11,936 bases of DNA from Bacteroidota bacterium (GCA_023427845.1 JAEYZX010000134.1:1-11936), one strand, 5' to 3'; shown: positions 1 to 7,165, counted from the first letter of the stretch. A program made the numbers and translations. Notes: a model not told the origin generated them from the letters alone.

Positions 1-3000
1 ATGTAGTACCACACTGCGAAGCTTTGATTTTCGTAACCTCACCGCTAGCTACTTCATCATCTTCCATGCCGTTACAGTTCTCATCGATTCCGTTACCCGG
101 AATTTCATCAGCATCAGGGTTGATGGCTGAATTATTATCGTCGCAATCAGCACCTAGAGTAGTTGCAGAATAACCTGCCGGAATAGTGTCGCCGTAGCAA
201 TAATCTGCTGCCATGCCACCATCATAACCATCATTGTCGGCATCGATATAAAGATCTGCAGTTTGCCAAACGTTTCCGTCCGCATCGTTGCAGTCGTCAC
301 CTAATGTAGTTGAAGAGTATCCGTTTGGAATATCGGCACCATAACAAACTGATTCCATTCCGGCATCATAACCGTCGCCATCATCATCAATATATAGGTC
401 GGCAGTTTGCCACACGTTTCCGTCCGTATCGTCGCAATCTTCACCTAATGTAGTTGAAGAGTATCCGTCAGGAACGGATGCCCCATAGCAGACATCTGCG
501 GCGATACCGTCATCGTAACCGTCAGCATCATCGTCAAGGTATAGATCGGCAGTTTGCCATGCAAATTCATCTTCGTCATCACAATCCGAGTTGTTCAAAG
601 AATAGCCTGCAGGTGGCGTTTCAGCATCATCGGCCGGAACCTGAACCAGATCACCCGTTCCATATGAATCGCCGTCAGCATCAACATAAAACGGGAATGA
701 TTGCTCCGTAATCGTTACTTCAACCGCGGTCCGCTCGCTTTCGCAATCGTTCAGCGTTTGTGTTACGTAATACGTGCCGGTGATCAACATTGTAGAAAGT
801 GCAAGCGGCGACCCGCCTTCAGCAACGTCATACCATTGCAAATCGGTGCCTGCAGCAACAAGCTCTGCCACGGTTGCAGTGCCAACGAAATTTTGCGGGT
901 TTGCGAATGGCGCAGGCGTGTTATAGACGGTAACTTCCACCGGCAATCTGTCGCTTTCAAAACCACTAACGGTTTGCGATACGTAGTAGGTTGCTGAAGC
1001 AAGTAGAACATCATCCTCCAATGCCGAGCCACCAACTGCATTTGCATACCATTGTACATTTTGGCCATCGGCAGTTAGATTGGCAACAGTTGCGCCAAAA
1101 CAAAATGTTTGATCAGCCGCAATCGGATTCACCGCTTTAATCCCCACGACCCGCAACGATAGATCATAATCCGGATCGGTGGCACAATAGGTATCAAAGG
1201 TATATAACAGGTCTTCGTAAACCGTAGGCGCAACAATAAGCGAACAATCCGGAATCTGGAATGATGAAACAATTATCGGAAATTCATCGTTGATCGCGGC
1301 CTGATAGCCAAGGTTTACTTCAATAGATTGAAAAACACCGCCTGTACTGAGAATCAATTGATCATGGTCAGACAATTCGGTACCGTTGATGTCGACTACC
1401 AGTGTTGACAACGTGGTTGCCGGATAACCACTTGTGATTGTAAGTGTCCCTGGTTCGCCTCCCGGCGCAATCGTTCCGGTATTTGCCCAATCTGAAGATG
1501 AGTTCGGCAGCACGAATGTTCCGACGCCGGTCATCGTACCTGAGTCCTCATTCGACATCAGAAATACGCTCGCAAGATGAAAGGTACCGCTTGCAACTTC
1601 CAGTATTCCATGGTTCGTAGTTGGCGGATGTATAAATGAAGTAGCAATACCCTGCGATTTGACGATCCTTCCGTAATTGATTATCTGCTTGTCGCCGCCA
1701 CCAGAGTATGTCAGCCCGCTGTCGTCGCTCTGCATGTCTATAATACCCGATGCTGCGTTGGTCAGTATGCCTGAGTTAACATACAGGTCGCCCGAACTTT
1801 CAATTGAAATCAAAGCGTTGTTGAAAAAGTTGAGATCAGCGTTAAATGCTTTGTTCGCGATGGTAACGAGGCTGATTTCGGAGTTATTGATTAAAATTCC
1901 GGGGCCTTCAATCGATCCTGACATCCAACTGATCGGATTTCCCGTAAAATTCAATGTAGCATCTTCAGGAATCTTTACCGTATTTACCAATTGCAATGTA
2001 CCGTCGTTGTTGCCAGTCAACGCGCCTGAAAGAAGTACCGTGGAATCCCATACCATGGCCGCGCCGGCAGAAGTATTATACACTCCGCCGTTCAATTCGA
2101 TATTTGGGTATACAAAACGCAAAATGCCTTGCTCCACAGCAATCGTTGCCGTATTGGTCATATAGCAATTTATCCATGCTTCACCGGATGAGGTTGTTTT
2201 TTTGATCAGCCCAAAATTGTTTAACTTTCTCGTACCGCCACCACTATAACTAAGATTCCCGCCATCGGAACGCATATCGATTATACCGGATGGTAAATTA
2301 TTTAGTGTACCGCCCATAAGTAATAAATCGCCCGAATCGGTAAAGTTTAGAAACGCCGCATTGTTGAAGAACGAATCTCCCGTGATGATTTTATTTCCCG
2401 TTCCTGCTAGGTCTAGGTGAAATGAATTTGTCAGGGTTCCGCCTCCCTCGAGCTGGCCAGACGACCACTCAATCGAACCCGTACCCGAAAAGTCGAAAGA
2501 TGCAGTTTCGGCAACGGCCACATGTCCGGTCCAATCGATAGTTCCTTCAACATTACCTGCGAGCGACCCATTAATATTGACATCGCTTGTCCATACGAAA
2601 TGGGTATCCGGCGCCACATGATAGATACCGCCATTTAAAGTATTATTGGCCGAGTTTAAGGTCAGCGTGCCGCTTTCGACCGATATTACGCCTGTGTTTG
2701 TAAGGTTGTTTAATATCGACGCATTTCCTTCCGATGTTGTTCTTTTGATCAATCCGGCGTTTGTGAACTCGCGTATACCTCCGCCACTGTACGTAAAATT
2801 CCCGTCGTCGATCCGCATGTCAATAACCCCCGAGGCAAGGTTATTAAGCGTGGCTCCCTGCAAAACCAAATCGCCCGCACCGGTAAAATACAGATTTGCT
2901 GTATTGTTCAATGTCGTATTTCCGGTGATCACCTTATTTGCTGCTCCGAAAAGGTCCAGAAAAAAGTCGTTTGTGAGCACACCGCCGCCGTCAAGCGAAC

Positions 3001-4396
3001 CTGCCGACCACTTTATAGATCCATCCCCGACAAAATCGAATGTTGCAGCAGTAGTGACTCTGACCGTTCCGGTCCAATCGATGGTTCCTGCAATAGTACC
3101 CCCAATCGTACCCTGAACGTTCACAGTGCTTGCAAATTCCAAAATTGCGCCGGCATCCACATTATAGGTACCACCTACAAGACCATTTTCTAAATAACTT
3201 AAGGTTAATTTCCCGCTTTCGACGGCGATTGTACCGGTATTGGTAAAGTGGTTATAAATTGCGGCCATGCCGGCGGAAGTTGTTCTTTTTAATAATCCTG
3301 CATTTGTGAAGGTACGAGTACCGCCACCGCTGTAAGTAAAATTACCGTCATCGGTGCGCATGTCGATCACTCCTGAGGCCAGATTATTGAACGTACCACC
3401 CATCAGGACCAAATCGCCCGACCCGGTGATGTTGAAATTCCCGACATTATTAAATGTAGTATTTCCGGTAATCACTTTGTTGGCGGCATTAGCCAGGTCT
3501 AAATTGTAACTATTCGTAAGTATTCCGCCTCCATCGAGTGTACCGGCAGTCCATTCGATATTTGCAGTACCGGTGAAACTCAAGTTTGCCGACGTCGGAA
3601 TGTTTACTGTACCCGTCCAATTGAATGTACCGGAAATCACGCCGTCAAGTACACCGTTGAGGTTGGTTGTCGCGGCCCATTGGAATGTCGCACCGGGAAG
3701 CACGTTGTAAGTCCCGCCGTCGAGTGTCGCATTATAAGAGGTAAGAACCAACGTACCGGCCTCGACCGAGATTGTTCCGGTATTGGTAAGCGGACTAATG
3801 ATTTGCACTATCCCTGTTGAGCCACTTCGTCGCAACAAACCATGGTTTTCAAAAATGCGTGTTCCGCCACCACTGTATGTGATATTGCCATCATCCGCCT
3901 GAAAGTCAAGTATTCCCCCGGGCTGATTGATAAGTGAGCCGTTCGAAACATATACATCGCCCGATCCCAAATGATTGAAAAAACCTTCATTGCTAACAAC
4001 AAGTAAGCCCGTAATCGATTTGTTGGCAGCCGTCTCAACGTTGATCGTTCCCCAGGCAGTCAAGACTACATCTGCAACGGCCGCGTTAAGTGTGCCCGAG
4101 TTCCATGTTACCGTAGTATTGGGTCCGAACGTTGAATTGGCGCTAATATTAAGCGTGCCGCCAATGATTAAATGTGCGCTGCCCTGTAAATCCATCGATA
4201 GCACAGTTCCGGTAGTTGCAAGTTCGACCGTGCTTCCCGTGGGTATAATCACATGATGTGTGCTGTTTGGAACAATGCCCATTGACCAATTCCCCGCATT
4301 GCCCCACAAATCGTTGACATCACCTTCCCAGATGTTCTGCCCCGATGCCGAAAACATTCCGAGCAGCAGGCAAATAAATGATAGTTTTTTTTTCAT
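1..4396 (-). CDS. Giant secreted repeat protein with Ig-like and MopE-like metal-binding domains, C-terminus missing
   Basis: An uninterrupted minus-strand frame runs from the ATG at 4396 to the left edge (1465 residues, no stop, no frameshift when read through). Residues 1-19 are a signal peptide: MKKK, a hydrophobic core, then SASG before Gln. Residues 20-85 carry W/N/G-rich text (NIWEG, GNWS, GIVP) common at the start of Bacteroidota surface proteins. Residues about 85-960 are 181-residue beta-rich modules (SGGGTR, NTGTI, WTGTV, GSLDGGG). Residues about 960-1080 form a closing domain with IAPGGEPGTLTI, as seen at the end of beta-helical adhesin-like proteins. Two Ig-like domains follow (about 1090-1157 and 1158-1232), then four Asp-rich repeats (1236 to about 1440) ending in CDDNNSAINPDADE. 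The last visible residues (SQCGTT) suggest another domain, and the family usually ends in a type IX secretion sorting tail, which cannot be seen here. Likely role: exported surface or adhesin-like protein. The ligand is unknown. The start is fixed by the signal peptide. Confidence 0.88.
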   Translation of the reverse strand, partial: MKKKLSFICLLLGMFSASGQNIWEGDVNDLWGNAGNWSMGIVPNSTHHVIIPTGSTVELATTGTVLSMDLQGSAHLIIGGTLNISANSTFGPNTTVTWNSGTLNAAVADVVLTAWGTINVETAANKSITGLLVVSNEGFFNHLGSGDVYVSNGSLINQPGGILDFQADDGNITYSGGGTRIFENHGLLRRSGSTGIVQIISPLTNTGTISVEAGTLVLTSYNATLDGGTYNVLPGATFQWAATTNLNGVLDGVISGTFNWTGTVNIPTSANLSFTGTANIEWTAGTLDGGGILTNSYNLDLANAANKVITGNTTFNNVGNFNITGSGDLVLMGGTFNNLASGVIDMRTDDGNFTYSGGGTRTFTNAGLLKRTTSAGMAAIYNHFTNTGTIAVESGKLTLSYLENGLVGGTYNVDAGAILEFASTVNVQGTIGGTIAGTIDWTGTVRVTTAATFDFVGDGSIKWSAGSLDGGGVLTNDFFLDLFGAANKVITGNTTLNNTANLYFTGAGDLVLQGATLNNLASGVIDMRIDDGNFTYSGGGIREFTNAGLIKRTTSEGNASILNNLTNTGVISVESGTLTLNSANNTLNGGIYHVAPDTHFVWTSDVNINGSLAGNVEGTIDWTGHVAVAETASFDFSGTGSIEWSSGQLEGGGTLTNSFHLDLAGTGNKIITGDSFFNNAAFLNFTDSGDLLLMGGTLNNLPSGIIDMRSDGGNLSYSGGGTRKLNNFGLIKKTTSSGEAWINCYMTNTATIAVEQGILRFVYPNIELNGGVYNTSAGAAMVWDSTVLLSGALTGNNDGTLQLVNTVKIPEDATLNFTGNPISWMSGSIEGPGILINNSEISLVTIANKAFNADLNFFNNALISIESSGDLYVNSGILTNAASGIIDMQSDDSGLTYSGGGDKQIINYGRIVKSQGIATSFIHPPTTNHGILEVASGTFHLASVFLMSNEDSGTMTGVGTFVLPNSSSDWANTGTIAPGGEPGTLTITSGYPATTLSTLVVDINGTELSDHDQLILSTGGVFQSIEVNLGYQAAINDEFPIIVSSFQIPDCSLIVAPTVYEDLLYTFDTYCATDPDYDLSLRVVGIKAVNPIAADQTFCFGATVANLTADGQNVQWYANAVGGSALEDDVLLASATYYVSQTVSGFESDRLPVEVTVYNTPAPFANPQNFVGTATVAELVAAGTDLQWYDVAEGGSPLALSTMLITGTYYVTQTLNDCESERTAVEVTITEQSFPFYVDADGDSYGTGDLVQVPADDAETPPAGYSLNNSDCDDEDEFAWQTADLYLDDDADGYDDGIAADVCYGASVPDGYSSTTLGEDCDDTDGNVWQTADLYIDDDGDGYDAGMESVCYGADIPNGYSSTTLGDDCNDADGNVWQTADLYIDADNDGYDGGMAADYCYGDTIPAGYSATTLGADCDDNNSAINPDADEIPGNGIDENCNGMEDDEVASGEVTKIKASQCGTT
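110..691 (-). repeat. Four Asp-rich MopE-like putative metal-binding repeats
   Basis: Inside the surface protein, units begin at 691 (FYVDADGDSYG), 547 (DLYLDDDADGYD), 400 (DLYIDDDGDGYD) and 256 (DLYIDADNDGYD). The middle units are 147 and 144 nt and share WQTA, CYG, P.GYSSTTLG and DC.D.DGN. Each holds a DxDxDG-type acidic loop and a DCDD/DCND motif, as in the MopE-type putative metal-binding repeats of secreted bacterial proteins. The last unit ends in INPDADEIPGNGIDENCNG, the usual closing form. Calcium or other divalent metal binding is inferred from the acidic loops. Two Cys per unit (CYG and DCxD) could form a disulfide. Confidence 0.82.
1709..3877 (-). repeat. Four 181-residue (543-nt) tandem modules within the surface protein
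   Basis: The Tyr of the SGGG landmark falls at residues 174, 355, 536, 717 and 897 (codon first bases 3877, 3334, 2791, 2248, 1708), giving spacings of 543, 543, 543 and 540 nt. Each unit reads in order: YSGGGTR, F.N.GL.KR, TNTGTI.VE.G, GG.YNV, G.I.GTI.WTGTV, F.G.G.I.W.AGSLDGGG.LTN, NK.ITG, GDL.L.GG..NN, G.IDMR.DDGN. A partial unit precedes the first landmark (from about residue 85) and a degenerate one follows the last. The repeats are diverged in DNA, so the strict spacing points to selection on protein geometry, probably a solenoid. That structure is an inference. Confidence 0.85.
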
Positions 4397-4410
4397 AAGA
4401 AAACATTTAT

Positions 4411-4437
4411 GTGTTAGAAAATTATTTTCCATAACAC
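4411..4437. promoter_or_regulatory. Inverted repeat just upstream of the surface-protein start
   Basis: GTGTTAGAAAAT at 4411-4422 is complementary to ATTTTC plus TAACAC at 4424-4437, broken only by an unpaired CA. It lies 15-41 bases upstream of the ATG at 4396, so it would fall in the leader or promoter of that gene. No T-run follows on the minus strand, so it is not a typical terminator. It may be an operator or a leader hairpin; the function is unknown. I found no TAnnTTTG element between 4397 and 4547. Confidence 0.5.
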
Positions 4438-4519
4438 TAGAAAGTTTTCGTTTGCTGAAAAGTTCGGAGTGGAGTTTTGGGAAGCCTAAAGTACTGGTAC
4501 TCGCTTCTTACCATGTTCC

Positions 4520-4543
4520 GATAATTGCGTTTTGTCAATTATC
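4520..4543. terminator. AT-rich hairpin after the AraC-type gene, possible weak terminator or operator
   Basis: GATAATTG (4520-4527) and CAATTATC (4536-4543) form a perfect 8-bp stem with an 8-base loop, starting five bases past the TAG stop of the AraC-type gene on the minus strand. The stem is AT-rich and no U-run follows in that direction, so termination would be weak. An operator role is equally possible, as it sits in the gap between the regulator and the surface-protein gene. Confidence 0.35.
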
Positions 4544-4547
4544 AGTA

Positions 4548-5669
4548 CTAATTCGGAATTGCGTTTTTAAATTCGGATGGTGTGATTCCGGTGATTTTCT
4601 TGAACGCGCTGTTGAAAGTGGTCTTCGAATTGAAACCGGCTTCGAGGCCAATGGCAACTAGGGTGTAGTTTGCGAAGTCGGGATTCGTAAGGTATCGTTT
4701 TGCTTCCTGCACACGCAGCGAATTTATATAATCGGGAAATCCGGTTCCGAGTTCCGAATTGATGATCCGCGACAAATGGCTTTTGCTGATTTTGAGTTCG
4801 TCGGCTATTTTATCGAGCGTCAGGTTTGCATCGAGATACATCTTCTGGTCAACAACCAGTTTTTGCATGGCGGCAATGTGTTCGTTTCTAGGTTTTTCCC
4901 TAATCTGAAACGCTTCATTCTTGATGGAATAGCTGCGAATTTGCTTGCGTTCTTCGTAAATGCCATATTTGTAGATTCCCATGTGGCCGAGCCAGTAAAT
5001 CATGACCGACATTCCGATCCAAAGCATATAGAACGCCCGCGAAATACCGCTGACAGCCATCGTCGCCATTTCGTAAATCCATACCATGCAAAGCAAAAGC
5101 AAGGTAGCCAATATCCACTTAAGCCAATTCAGGCCATCGGAAACCGCATTCGAATGGTTGTCTTTTTCGTGGCGCCTGATGGTTCGGTACAGGTTAATCA
5201 AAACTGCTATTGTGACTGCGATACCGAGGTATTCGCCAAGCACCTGCAACACGGTCATCGCCTCCCCGAACGGAACCGACAGCATTGCGCCGGCCTCGGC
5301 AAGCCGCACTGCGAATGCAGCCAATAGGAATACGATAAAGGGAACAAACAGCGCGTACTGTTTCCAGGTCAGTTTATTGTCGGGTTTGAGGTAGGACACC
5401 ACATAGCACGTCATAAGCGGTGGCGAAAGCAATGCGTTGGGGAAATACAGATAGAACAAAAACTGATCACGGGTAATCAAATCAATATCAAGCACATAAT
5501 AGGTGAGGTTGTTCACCGAGAAGGCAACAATCAGTCCCGCGAGATAGCGTGTGCTTCGAACCCGGTATTTGTCGGACGCAAATACGACAAGGCCGAAAAT
5601 AAGCCCTTGAACAAGTCCTGCCAGGATGATGCTGTTGAAGAGATTGAAATTCAGATTCATGTCGTTCAT
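4548..5669 (-). CDS. Seven-helix membrane protein with C-terminal AraC-type HTH regulator domain
   Basis: From the ATG at 5669 the protein has 373 residues. The N-terminal two thirds has seven hydrophobic segments at about 11-31, 41-60, 68-94, 102-122, 138-160, 182-205 and 212-236. After a charged linker, residues about 275-373 are an AraC/XylS DNA-binding domain: first HTH around LTLDKIADELKISKSHLSR, second around LVAIGLEAGFNSKTTFNSAF, then the family ending FKKITGITPSEFK. It probably senses a signal in the membrane and acts as a transcription factor while anchored there; the ligand and targets are unknown. The frame stays open up to 5828, but the extra text (Pro/Ala/Cys-rich) overlaps hairpin DNA and looks non-coding, and a TACATTTG element at 5680-5673 argues for a start at 5669 or 5660. 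It lies just upstream of the surface-protein gene in the same direction, so regulation of that gene is possible but unproven. Confidence 0.85.
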   Translation of the reverse strand: MNDMNLNFNLFNSIILAGLVQGLIFGLVVFASDKYRVRSTRYLAGLIVAFSVNNLTYYVLDIDLITRDQFLFYLYFPNALLSPPLMTCYVVSYLKPDNKLTWKQYALFVPFIVFLLAAFAVRLAEAGAMLSVPFGEAMTVLQVLGEYLGIAVTIAVLINLYRTIRRHEKDNHSNAVSDGLNWLKWILATLLLLCMVWIYEMATMAVSGISRAFYMLWIGMSVMIYWLGHMGIYKYGIYEERKQIRSYSIKNEAFQIREKPRNEHIAAMQKLVVDQKMYLDANLTLDKIADELKISKSHLSRIINSELGTGFPDYINSLRVQEAKRYLTNPDFANYTLVAIGLEAGFNSKTTFNSAFKKITGITPSEFKNAIPN

Positions 5670-5672
5670 ATC

Positions 5673-5680
5673 CAAATGTA
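5673..5680 (-). promoter_or_regulatory. Possible -7 promoter element of the AraC-type gene
   Basis: The minus strand reads TACATTTG, an exact match to the Bacteroidota -7 consensus TAnnTTTG. It ends four bases before the ATG at 5669 and 13 before the in-frame ATG at 5660, so the transcript would have almost no leader. No good -33 TTG lies at the usual spacing, so the match could be chance. Confidence 0.3.
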
Positions 5681-5766
5681 TATATTTCACTGATTCCATT
5701 GTGCGGTAATCCATGAAGTGACCAATATTGACGATTAAGGGCAAATTTGCGTTAGGGATGGCAGCG

Positions 5767-5814
5767 TGTGCCGCGCACAGCGAACAGCCCGCCCTCCCTG
5801 GAGCTTTGGGAGGG
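5767..5814. other. Two GC-rich hairpins in the divergent regulator/tgt intergenic region
   Basis: TGTGC-CGC-GCACA (5767-5779) is a perfect 5-bp stem, and CCCTCCC (5792-5798) pairs with GGGAGGG (5808-5814) around a 9-base loop. Both are far more GC-rich than the sequence around them. No U-run follows on either strand. They lie between the likely starts of the divergent AraC-type gene and tgt (5670-5891), a stretch with no convincing gene. They may be a small structured intergenic repeat; the role is unknown. Confidence 0.4.
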
Positions 5815-5868
5815 AACGCCCTAATCATAAAACAATTTTAAAATGTGGGGGTAATTTTCAAATTAAGC

Positions 5869-5876
5869 TATCTTTG
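5869..5876 (+). promoter_or_regulatory. Likely -7 promoter element of tgt
   Basis: TATCTTTG matches the Bacteroidota -7 consensus TAnnTTTG exactly and ends 15 bases before the tgt ATG at 5892, predicting a leader of roughly ten bases. The same octamer precedes accA at 9370-9377. The -33 region is poor (TGTG near 5844-5847). Confidence 0.55.
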
Positions 5877-5891
5877 TGCCCTTTTCAGATT

Positions 5892-7022
5892 ATGACATTT
5901 GACCTTTTACACACTGATCCACAAACGCAAGCCCGCGCGGGGAAAATCACAACCGACCATGGCGTCATCGAAACCCCGATATTTATGCCCGTTGGAACCG
6001 TTGCTTCGGTTAAAGGTGTACACCAGCGTGAACTAAAAGACGAAATCAATCCCGATATCATCCTCGGAAATACCTATCACTTGTACCTTCGGCCGCAAGC
6101 GCAGATTTTGGAAAAAGCAGGCGGACTCCATAAATTCATGAACTGGGACCGAAATATCCTGACCGATTCAGGTGGTTACCAGGTGTATTCGCTTTCGGCA
6201 AACCGTAAGATCAAGGAAGAAGGCGTGAAGTTCAAGTCGCATATCGACGGATCGTATCACGTATTCACTCCCGAAAATGTGATGGAAATCCAACGCACCA
6301 TCGGAGCCGATATCATAATGGCATTCGACGAATGTACGCCGTACCCGTGCGACTATCGTTATGCACAGCGCTCGATGCACATGACGCACAGGTGGCTCGA
6401 CCGCTGCATTGCGCACCTTGAAAAACTTCCGTTCAAATACGGTTACGAACAGGCGTTTTTCCCGATTGTTCAGGGAAGCACCTATAAAGACCTGCGCCAA
6501 CAATCGGCTGAATACATCGCGAATTCAAATCAGTTCGGAAATGCGATCGGTGGGTTATCGGTAGGCGAACCGGCCGACGAAATGTACGCCATGACCGAAG
6601 TCGTCACGGCAATCCTTCCCGAAGAAAAACCGCGTTACCTGATGGGAGTCGGTACGCCAATAAACATTCTTGAAAACATCGCGCTGGGAATCGACATGTT
6701 CGACTGTGTGATGCCAACACGCAACGCCCGAAACGGAATGTTGTTCACCGCACACGGAACGATAAACATCAAAAACAAAAAATGGGAAGACGATTTTTCG
6801 CCACTCGATGAAATGGGGCATACCTTCGTCGATACCGAATATTCAAAAGCCTATCTACGGCACCTTTTCGCGGCAAATGAATACCTTGGCAAACAAATCG
6901 CAACGATCCATAACCTCGGATTCTATATGTGGTTGGTTCGTGAAGCGAGAAAACATATATTAGCGGGAGATTTCCGCCAATGGAAGGAAATGATGGTAAA
7001 ACAAATGGATCAACGACTATAA
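5892..7022 (+). CDS. tgt: tRNA-guanine(34) transglycosylase (queuosine pathway)
   Basis: This cytoplasmic enzyme exchanges guanine-34 in the anticodon of GUN-reading tRNAs for preQ1, the first tRNA-bound step of queuosine synthesis. The product has 376 residues, the usual length for bacterial Tgt. The TIM-barrel motifs are intact: TDSGGYQ with Asp92 (general acid/base position), FDECTPYP with Asp146 (base recognition), GGLSVGE near 220, and GIDMFDCVMPTRNARNG with the nucleophile position Asp271. The C-terminal zinc site is atypical: where the family has CxCxxC before YS.AYL, this protein has Gly309, Thr311 and Asp314, while the fourth ligand position His340 (IHNLGFY) is kept. The frame is open upstream to 5766, but similarity to the family begins at MTFDLL, and the TATCTTTG element at 5869 supports the ATG at 5892. 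The lptG gene follows after 143 bases. Confidence 0.96.
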   Translation: MTFDLLHTDPQTQARAGKITTDHGVIETPIFMPVGTVASVKGVHQRELKDEINPDIILGNTYHLYLRPQAQILEKAGGLHKFMNWDRNILTDSGGYQVYSLSANRKIKEEGVKFKSHIDGSYHVFTPENVMEIQRTIGADIIMAFDECTPYPCDYRYAQRSMHMTHRWLDRCIAHLEKLPFKYGYEQAFFPIVQGSTYKDLRQQSAEYIANSNQFGNAIGGLSVGEPADEMYAMTEVVTAILPEEKPRYLMGVGTPINILENIALGIDMFDCVMPTRNARNGMLFTAHGTINIKNKKWEDDFSPLDEMGHTFVDTEYSKAYLRHLFAANEYLGKQIATIHNLGFYMWLVREARKHILAGDFRQWKEMMVKQMDQRL

Positions 7023-7156
7023 GGTGCAAGGTGCAAGGCCAAAGCACCTACCGGATAATAATTTAATTGATCCTGCGCTGGTCAATTGGCCCTAATTTAA
7101 ATTATAAGTGATTAATGCGACGCCAGCCCTGAACCCTGAGCGCTGCACCCTGTACC
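7023..7156. repeat. Heptamer repeats (GGTNCAR) in opposite orientation flanking a hairpin in the tgt-lptG gap
   Basis: Right after the tgt stop, the plus strand reads GGTGCAA GGTGCAA GGCCAAA (7023-7043). Just before lptG, the minus strand reads GGTACAG GGTGCAG CGCTCAG GGTTCAG GG (7156 down to 7127). The two blocks share a seven-base unit and point toward each other. Between them is a stem of AATTGATC (7065-7072) and GGTCAATT (7080-7087) with one G-U pair and a 7-base loop, and a second possible hairpin of AGGTGC (7029-7034) with GCACCT (7044-7049). The stretch has no gene. It may be a short non-coding repeat element or a processing/attenuation site. Confidence 0.5.
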
Positions 7157-7165
7157 TAGAAGCAC

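Noticed and set aside
454..1068. Short frames on both strands across the Ig-like and acidic repeat region
   Set aside because: His/Arg-rich or low-complexity text from other frames of the GAT/GAC-rich repeats; no family resemblance.
1677..3116. Plus-strand open frames of 162 and 156 codons (1677-2165 and 2646-3116), and another at 3975-4256
   Set aside because: They are antisense to the surface protein, fall in the same place in successive modules, and their text is simply the complement of the repeat codons. The minus-strand frame has a signal peptide and clear domains.
4776..5327. Plus-strand frame of 183 codons opposite the AraC-type gene
   Set aside because: Antisense shadow; the minus-strand product has seven clean membrane helices and an AraC domain.
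5670..5828. N-terminal extension of the AraC-type regulator up to an ATG at 5828
   Set aside because: The added residues are Pro/Ala/Cys-rich, overlap two DNA hairpins and do not resemble the family start; the membrane domain begins at MNLNFNLFNS and a -7 element lies just before it.
5766..5891. Upstream in-frame start for tgt at 5766
   Set aside because: The promoter element at 5869-5876 lies inside this stretch, and the conserved Tgt protein begins at MTFDLLHTD.
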